DNA of 64,000 nucleotides from Liolophura sinensis. Lineage: Eukaryota > Mollusca > Polyplacophora > Chitonida > Chitonidae. The notes beneath the pieces are model-generated. The model was not told the DNA's origin and ran no database searches. It saw only the letters and a list, made by a program, of their open reading frames with translations. The DNA lies in NCBI RefSeq assembly GCF_032854445.1, contig NC_088306.1, positions 28,367,764-28,431,763 on the forward strand, read 5' to 3'. The first letter of the stretch is position 1, and each line of letters starts with the position of its first letter. Below are positions 57,863 through 64,000 of the stretch, piece by piece. The position numbers and the translations under genes were made by a program.

Positions 57863-58284
57863 TTTTGGACAGTAAAACGCTTGGGTCGTGACTTGTATAA
57901 TTTGGGTACTGATTTACTGCTGATTGAAACTTTGAGTATAAGCAACATTTATTTATAAATGATGCAGTGGATCGTTCAGCTACCCCTCAAACGCAGCATA
58001 CCTATCGTGGTACCTTTTTTTTATGAATTGTTGAATGCGAAAAGTACTTATGCTTTATGAAACTGTGTTTGACCTCAGTGATATGACAAAGGCAAAGTTT
58101 TTTCTTTTGTGTCATTTGGGCTGCACTATTACTGCGCACGACACCGATTTCTGCAGCTAGATTCCACTACAATATTGTATAACAGGCATGTATTTAGAAA
58201 TTAAACACAAATTTGCATTTGTTCATAAACGTTTGCAAGGTGTATTTTAAACACAATTTTGAGTGTGTGATGAAGATGAGATAT

Positions 58285-58490
58285 CTCAGTGGTCAGATGT
58301 GCCATTCGATCCTGACCGTTAGCACACGAGACGAGAGTTCAATCCCTGTCATGGGCAGGGGAATTCTAAATTTCCCAGCTCCCATTTCTCTTGGGGCCTA
58401 GGTGCCAATTAGAGTTAGACACTCGTGGTGCCGAGCACAGTATGACGAGCACTGCAGAAGACTCCCACCAGTACCGGGTGCAAGTTCGTC
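58285..58490 (+). mobile_element. tRNA-like SINE, third family
   Basis: A degenerate polymerase III head (CCTGACCGTTAGCACACGAG, GAGAGTTCAATCCCTGTCAT) is followed by a body with TTTCTCTTGGGGCCTAGGTG, TTAGACACTCGTGGTGCCGA and AGACTCCCACCAGTACCGGG. No other copy is obvious in the window. Confidence 0.5.
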
Positions 58491-59293
58491 GGAAAGTTCG
58501 TCAGTGACTTGACAAAGGCTGGATTTCCCCCTCCTGACAACAAACCACATTTTTGAGAAACACATAAATAAATAGTTTAATGGCGTCCTTTAGCACAAAA
58601 GACGCCATAAAATAAGACGCTATAGAAAAACTGCTGACGAAATGTCTTTGAGTCGAGGACAAACTTAAGAGTAAAACGGTTGTTGGTAATTGCTTATAAT
58701 GGTAACCGACTTCCAGCTTTTGTATCAAAGCACATCCAATTTAGGCTTAATATCGATGTCATTTTCTGCACATGTATATGTTACATCATCATGTTCTGGA
58801 AAGCACAGTATTTATCTGGCTTGCCAGGCTGAATATCGTATCAAGGCTTGTTGCGTTCACTCGCCGTGATACGATATGCATCCCTGCTCGCTTGATAAAT
58901 CCTGTACCACATAGAACATAACCATGTCACATGCAGGTTTCACAGAGGTAAAAAATGTTCAGTTTTTTTGCTGAAGACTTTCTTAGGTGAAAAATTTCTG
59001 CAGGTAAAATTCATTGCGCTTTGCCGCAATGCTTCTTCCACATCGATACATAATTCATTTCATGGACTATTCTCAGTGTAAAATGCTAAGCACCGGCTGT
59101 GATGCAGACAGCGTAAGTTTGAAAATAATGATTTTATTACGCCGTGTCTCCAAATTCATATTTGGCTGATATAGTAAAGAAATGGAGTTGAATCACCGTA
59201 TTGTGTAACCCTTAACAAACAGAATTCGTTTTATGTAGCGCAGACATGCACAGGGGTCAAACACATGCGTCATAAAATATACATCTGTGATAT

Positions 59294-59924
59294 CATACTC
59301 CTTACAGCGCATGTGCCGCTTTCTACGCTGCCACCACTAGACAATCTTGACCTTTGTAGCTTGTGCGACGCGCCAAGGTTTGCATATGCTTAGTCTCAAC
59401 ACTCATGTCCTTGTGCGGAACAATTTGATCAGCAGTCATCAGCTCAGGTGTTGGTTTGAACCATGTGGGGCATACATTAGATAACGGAAATACATCTTTA
59501 TAAAGTACTATTACAGGAATAGGTTTATGTTTTTCTAACATCACTTCCGGCCTCGTCCCCGTGACCTCAGTGACCTGGGAATTATTCAAGATTTATGCAA
59601 CAAATTTGCTTGTGGTGGTGTTACGCCTGTGCATTGTTTCAGATTGTGGAAGAGTGAAACACAAATACACATTATGGAGCTGGTTTGCTCATTTACTACT
59701 CAAGATGGCAGACGCAACAACAACACCCCGTCATAAAATATACACCCGCTCCTAGGCTGTAGACACGAGTTATCCCCCTTGCAACATCAACTCTGGCGTA
59801 ACAGAAAACACACACACACACACAAAAAGAAACAGCGCCTCAGCAGACTGTTACATGTCCATTATCTTACTGTGGCAGTGATGTAAAGCGAACGTGGAGA
59901 GCTATGAATGTTGTAAGGAGTATG
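59294..59924. mobile_element. MITE-like element with inverted ends, copy 2 (about 631 bp)
   Basis: The left end CATACTCCTTACAGCGCATG, TACGCTGCCACCACTAG and the right end, which reads on the opposite strand CATACTCCTTACAACATTCA, TAGCTCTCCACGTTCGCTTT, ACATCACTGCCAC, match each other and the ends of the 18470-18866 copy. The interior differs from copy 1 and encodes no transposase. A (CA)n tract lies at about 59807-59824. Confidence 0.8.
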
Positions 59925-60129
59925 TTCTGACACCATGTAGACGGTACAAGTGCTATGCGTTATACAGCGTCCATAGCAGATGGGCTCCACATGTGCCCTC
60001 TTGGTTTTTTAATTGGCTAAGAGCGCAAGGGAAAAAAGATAACCCCATTCCAAACTGGACGTGAGCCCGATAAGTGAATCATCCCGGCTGCCTCAGGTTT
60101 GTATTCACCGACTGAATGATAAAAAAGTA

Positions 60130-60390
60130 TGATTTTATTTGTTTACACCGTACTCAAGAATATTTTACTTATAGCACGGGGCCCTCATTATGTTGGAAGG
60201 AAACCGGGCAGAGCTCGGAGAAAAGCCAAGACCATCCACAGGCTGCTGAGAGGCCTTCCCATGTACAGCCGGAGAGGAAGCCAGCATGAGCTGTACTTGA
60301 ACACACTGCGACCGCATTGGTGGAGGGTCTTCTGGATGATTGCGCCACGCTGGCGTGCTAATCCGCTCGGCCACGGATGCCGGTTTGGTA
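60130..60390 (-). mobile_element. SINE, nearly full length
   Basis: Reverse complement: TTTTATTTGTTTACACCGTA, CTCAAGAATATTTTACTTAT, GAAGGAAACCGGGCAGAGCT, CCATCCACAGGCTGCTGAGA, CAGCCGGAGAGGAAGCCAGC, ending CTCGGCCACGGATGCCGG, which is the reverse complement of the tRNA-like head start. Confidence 0.92.
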
Positions 60391-61779
60391 CCGGTTTCAA
60401 AATAATATAAAATAGTTCAAAATAAAATCAGAGTAACGACGACCATAATATTTGATAAATGGTTCGTTCTCAGCGAAGGTTTTAACTTAACTTACAAATT
60501 CGTAAATAGTAGCAGCTTCACACTACACACCACCAAACCAAACAAATTAAACAAAATAAACAGTTAAAAATACATTGTAAAATTCCCCAAAGAGTCACAT
60601 ACATGACACGCACACACTACAATTACGATTTCAGTTTCAAACACGATGACAAAATGAACAACCTTACTCCATTCCTAAATGCATGAGATATGTTACCAGC
60701 CTAGGGCTAATGCCATGACCGTTATTCACCCAGAAAATGGCCAAAAGTCGCTTTTCGTGAGCGCAATATACCCCATTGTAAAGAGGACCAGCTTGGATAG
60801 AAAACAGTACATGTGCATCCTTCAGTTTTAATCTTCGTTAGATTATATTCTTTTGGTATTCCAAGAACGGTTTCAGCGGGTACTAAGTAAAGTTATGGAG
60901 CGATGTCCGCTTTCTTGATGAAAATCTAGTCCAGAACGTGTTTTCAGGTGGTGATAAAGCTCAGTACAGCGTGTATCGATTGCCGTTGCTAGGCAAGGTA
61001 AATGTCGTAACCAAAGCATGAATTTTTTGAGAAACTTAAGTGTGCAGTCGCTAGGTTAACATGAAGAAGGTTAACAGCTTTACAATGGCAGTAATTTTCT
61101 GCATGAGTGGACACGGAGACGTCTGATATTCGATAACACATCGTTAGTTAGAACAGCTCTTGGAATTCCCTGTCCGTGTAGCCAGTGGTTATGAGAACAA
61201 GAATAATAGCTGTATTTGTTAATGAAACACATGCGAAGGATAAATTAATTAGACATATGTCATAGGCGTATCTTTGAATTCGTCAAATAATTGCGTGATG
61301 CAAAAACAAAAATGGCGACTTTTGTGTGATACTTGATACAAATGTACATAATGAACAGTAAGACAGATATCTGCGCTACATTTCTCCGATGAAATGAAAA
61401 TAAATTTTCGGGACATGTCGGCCCTTTGATATCTCCAGTCACCCTAATGACCGCGATCATCACTTAGTCAACATTTCCGGTCGTCCTGGATATTTCTGCT
61501 GAGCTGGCTGGACCAAAAACCACCATAGGAAGATTTTAAGGGCCGTTAAGTTCAATTACTGTTACACATGATTGATGTGTGAATGGCACTAGGTTTCCGG
61601 TAAGCTATCGATCGTCTCAGAACAGATTTTTATCAGCAGTATATACAACCCTCACACGGAAATCAGGTGATCTACCCAGAGGGTAACAGTGATAAGTGAT
61701 TGAGCAACACCACAGTTTGCAGGTGAGCTTCGTCTATCCAGAATGTATCATTACACTTTTGTCATTTCCCACTGGTGAC
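60391..61779. other. Nothing recognised
   Basis: 1.4 kb with no supportable gene or repeat. Confidence 0.45.
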
Positions 61780-62760
61780 AACGCTGTGCAGTTGTGTGAC
61801 ATTTTCCATCTATCAGAGAAAGTCCTCGTTGTTGCTCATAGCTACGTATTTTCTCTTGGTGACAAAAGTAAATGGTGGTGTATCACTTCTGGATAATAAG
61901 AGAACATTCGGTGTAAATACTTTGAACAGTTCTGGATGCCTATTTTCTGTTGGGGACAAAATTGAACAAGGGTGTACCACCTCGAGCCGTAAGGAAACAG
62001 CTGTGGATACATATTCTGTTGGTGGCGAAAGTAAACCGTGGTGTACCACCTCCAGCCATAAGGAAACGACCTGTGTACAATTTAACAACTGCGGATTTAT
62101 ATTTTCTGATGGTGACAAAGCGAACAGTGGTGTAACATCTTCTGTCACAAGGGAAGGTTCTGTGTAAAACAACTGCAGATTAATATTTTATAATGGTGAC
62201 AAAGTGAACAGTGGTGTATCATCTTCTGTCATAAGGGAAAGTTCCTTGTAAAATCCAACAACTGCGGATTTACATTTTATGATGGTGACAAAGTGAACAG
62301 TGGTGTACCATCGTCTGTATAAGGGAAGGTTCTGTTTAAAACGACAGCGGATTAATATTTTATAATGGTTACAAAGTGAACAGTGGTGTATCATCTTCTG
62401 TCATAAGGGAAGGCTCTGTATAAAATAACTGCGGATTAATATTTTATGATGGTGACAAAGTGAAAAATGGTGTACCATCTTCTGTCATAAGGAAAGGTCA
62501 AGTGTAAAACAACTGGGGATTTATATTTTCTGATGTTGACAAAAATAAACAGTGGCGTACCATCGTCTGTATAAGGGAAGGTTCTGTGTAACATCTCACA
62601 ACTCCGGATTCATATTTTTCTGGTGGTGACTAAAGCAAACTGTAGCATGCCATCTTCAGCCGTCGCACAAACAATATTATACCACCTTCAGCCGTCGCAC
62701 AAATTTCTGTGTAAAAGTTAACAACTGTGGATACATATTTCGGGCTGGTGACACGAGTAT
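61780..62760 (+). repeat. ~84-bp degenerate minisatellite, about 11 units
   Basis: Units of roughly 80-88 bp follow the pattern TTATGATGGTGACAAAGTGA, ACAGTGGTGTACCATCTTCT, GTCATAAGGGAAGGTTCTGT, GTAAAACAACTGCGGATT. The 62160-62480 part is most regular; the left units (GGTGTACCACCTCGAGCCGT) and right units (GCATGCCATCTTCAGCCGTC) are more diverged. The array is open on both strands in places, which explains the overlapping plus and minus frames at 61775-62172. Confidence 0.88.
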
Positions 62761-63345
62761 TAGGTTATATATCCCCTTTAATCCAAATAGAATGTGCTGA
62801 CAAGAGAGTTTCTGTTGGGGCATATATTGTACATCACCAACCTTTTTTCTCACCTGAGATGATATGACCAGGTTCTTTCATAGCGCTGGAAAAGTTTGAC
62901 AACGTTTGGACACGACAAAGATTTCCAGCTATATCTGGGTAGAAGAGATTGTCATAGAATTTACTGTCGTTTAGCTATGTGTCCCCAATGAGGTTATCTA
63001 CATTCCAAGATTGTGCGTGTATTCACTGGCCACTAAAAATTTGTGACTTACACAAGGTCAATATCTGAACTGTCATTGGGAGCTTTCCACTATATCGTCT
63101 AGGATAATAAACTCTCTTCGTTCTCCAAATACTTTTATCGTAAAGGCTGAAAACAGCCCTGCTCAAAATTCAATGAGACTTTGTAATAGCCACAATTGTG
63201 TTCTCTTCTCGCACTAGCGATTCACGTCCTGTCTTTTGAAGTGTGCAGTATCGATCTCTTTCGTACAGATTGGTTTTCAACCTAATAGACTAAAGCGATG
63301 CGGAAGGTAAAATAGCAATTTGTGAAAGCTATCCTGTGAGGTATT
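62761..63345. other. Nothing recognised
   Basis: No supportable gene or element. Confidence 0.4.
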
Positions 63346-63349
63346 GACG

Positions 63350-63465
63350 TCCTTAAGCTGACCCTCATTAACTGCCGCGTGAGACAAAGAAGAAGAAAGT
63401 GACTCTTCAACCGTCGTGCGCATCATGGTGTTTAATGTTAATAATCAATAAATGTCATGTTGTTT
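63350..63465 (+). repeat. Dispersed repeat family E, copy 2
   Basis: AGCTGACCCTCATTAACTGC, AAAGTGACTCTTCAACCGTC, GTGCGCATCATGGTG and TAATAATCAATAAATG, collinear with 55140-55290. Confidence 0.6.
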
Positions 63466-63774
63466 TTTATGATAACATCCGTCCCTAACAACGCACTATC
63501 TGTATGATGTTATCGGTAGATCGGACGGGAATTCATCCTACATTGCTCTTTTCATTGCTCGGCCAGGATACCGATAAGAAAGATTTGCAGATAAAAGAAA
63601 AAAACAATGAACAAGAAAACAGAATGCCTGTACACGGTGAACACATGCCGCTGGGAGCATGACAGGGAATATTTCTTGAGAGTTGACATGTGATATTGGT
63701 CACTGGATATTTAATCATCCATGGTAGAAATGACAACAATTATAACTTACAGGTATATAAATTCTTACTATACA

Positions 63775-64000
63775 TGAGTAACCAACTCAACTAATTCGGA
63801 GCCACGAAGGTTGTTCATGCATCAGCCTTTCGCTGAGTTTGTAAAAGCATGAGCCTTGGAATTGAGTAACGAACTCGACTAACTCCGAAACAGTAAGGCT
63901 GCTCTTGTGAAAACACGAGCCTTGGATCTGAGTAACTAACTCGACTAACTGGGAAACAGTAAAGTTGCTGTTGTAAAGACATGCGCCTTGGATTTGAGTA
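63775..64000 (+). repeat. ~72-bp minisatellite, about 3 units, running off the window
   Basis: Units read TGAGTAACGAACTCGACTAA, CTCCGAAACAGTAAGGCTGC, AAACACGAGCCTTGGATCTG with a few substitutions. The array continues past the right edge. Confidence 0.9.

Noticed and set aside
61775-62172. 130- and 119-codon frames on opposite strands
   Set aside because: They mirror one another across the ~84-bp degenerate array; no domain and no codon signal.

Overview
The window looks like the genome of a marine lophotrochozoan animal, most likely a mollusc. The evidence is spliced genes with GT-AG introns, very low coding density, many copies of a tRNA-headed SINE with a conserved core and a (TAAA)-type tail, decayed LINE and Ty3/gypsy elements, and a dozen unrelated minisatellites. 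I cannot name the species. Nothing is bacterial, and most long open frames are tandem-repeat artefacts.

The supportable genes are three paralogues of one family: SLC16/monocarboxylate-transporter-like (MCT-like) carriers of the major facilitator superfamily. Gene C is on the minus strand at the left edge. Its first two coding exons (1669-1612 and 1004-861) are inside the window and the rest lies to the left. Gene A is on the plus strand with five coding exons between 10281 and 16869 and encodes 517 aa. Gene B is on the plus strand with five coding exons between 25678 and 44243 and about 502 codons, but carries five apparent single-base frameshifts in its last two exons. Where they can be compared, exon lengths (144, 144 and about 1030 nt), intron positions and phase (all phase 1) are the same. 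This is therefore a local tandem family with C and A head to head and A and B head to tail.

Layout: 1-680, a 25-bp minisatellite in intron 2 of gene C; 861-1669, gene C exons; 3445-4860, 5995-6290 and 7270-8510, minisatellites between C and A; 10281-16869, gene A, whose intron 1 holds a 2.5-kb array running into its exon 2; 17345-18105, a 31-bp array; 18470-20740, a MITE and SINEs; 20900-23420, 30/60/76-bp arrays split by a SINE; 24055-24800, two opposed arrays; 25678-44243, gene B, whose introns hold SINEs, a second acceptor-linked array, a 6.3-kb element with long inverted ends and a mariner remnant; 44340-48345, a decayed Ty3/gypsy element on the minus strand; 49880-51780, a decayed LINE; 51780-64000, a gene-poor stretch with SINEs, a second MITE copy and two more arrays.

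The most interesting structure is in the introns upstream of exon 2 of genes A and B. In both, the tandem array is not just near the splice acceptor. Its last unit contains the acceptor and the first roughly 30 coding bases of exon 2. In gene A about 46 units in register lead into the real splice site, and many carry their own CAG|G acceptor-like step.
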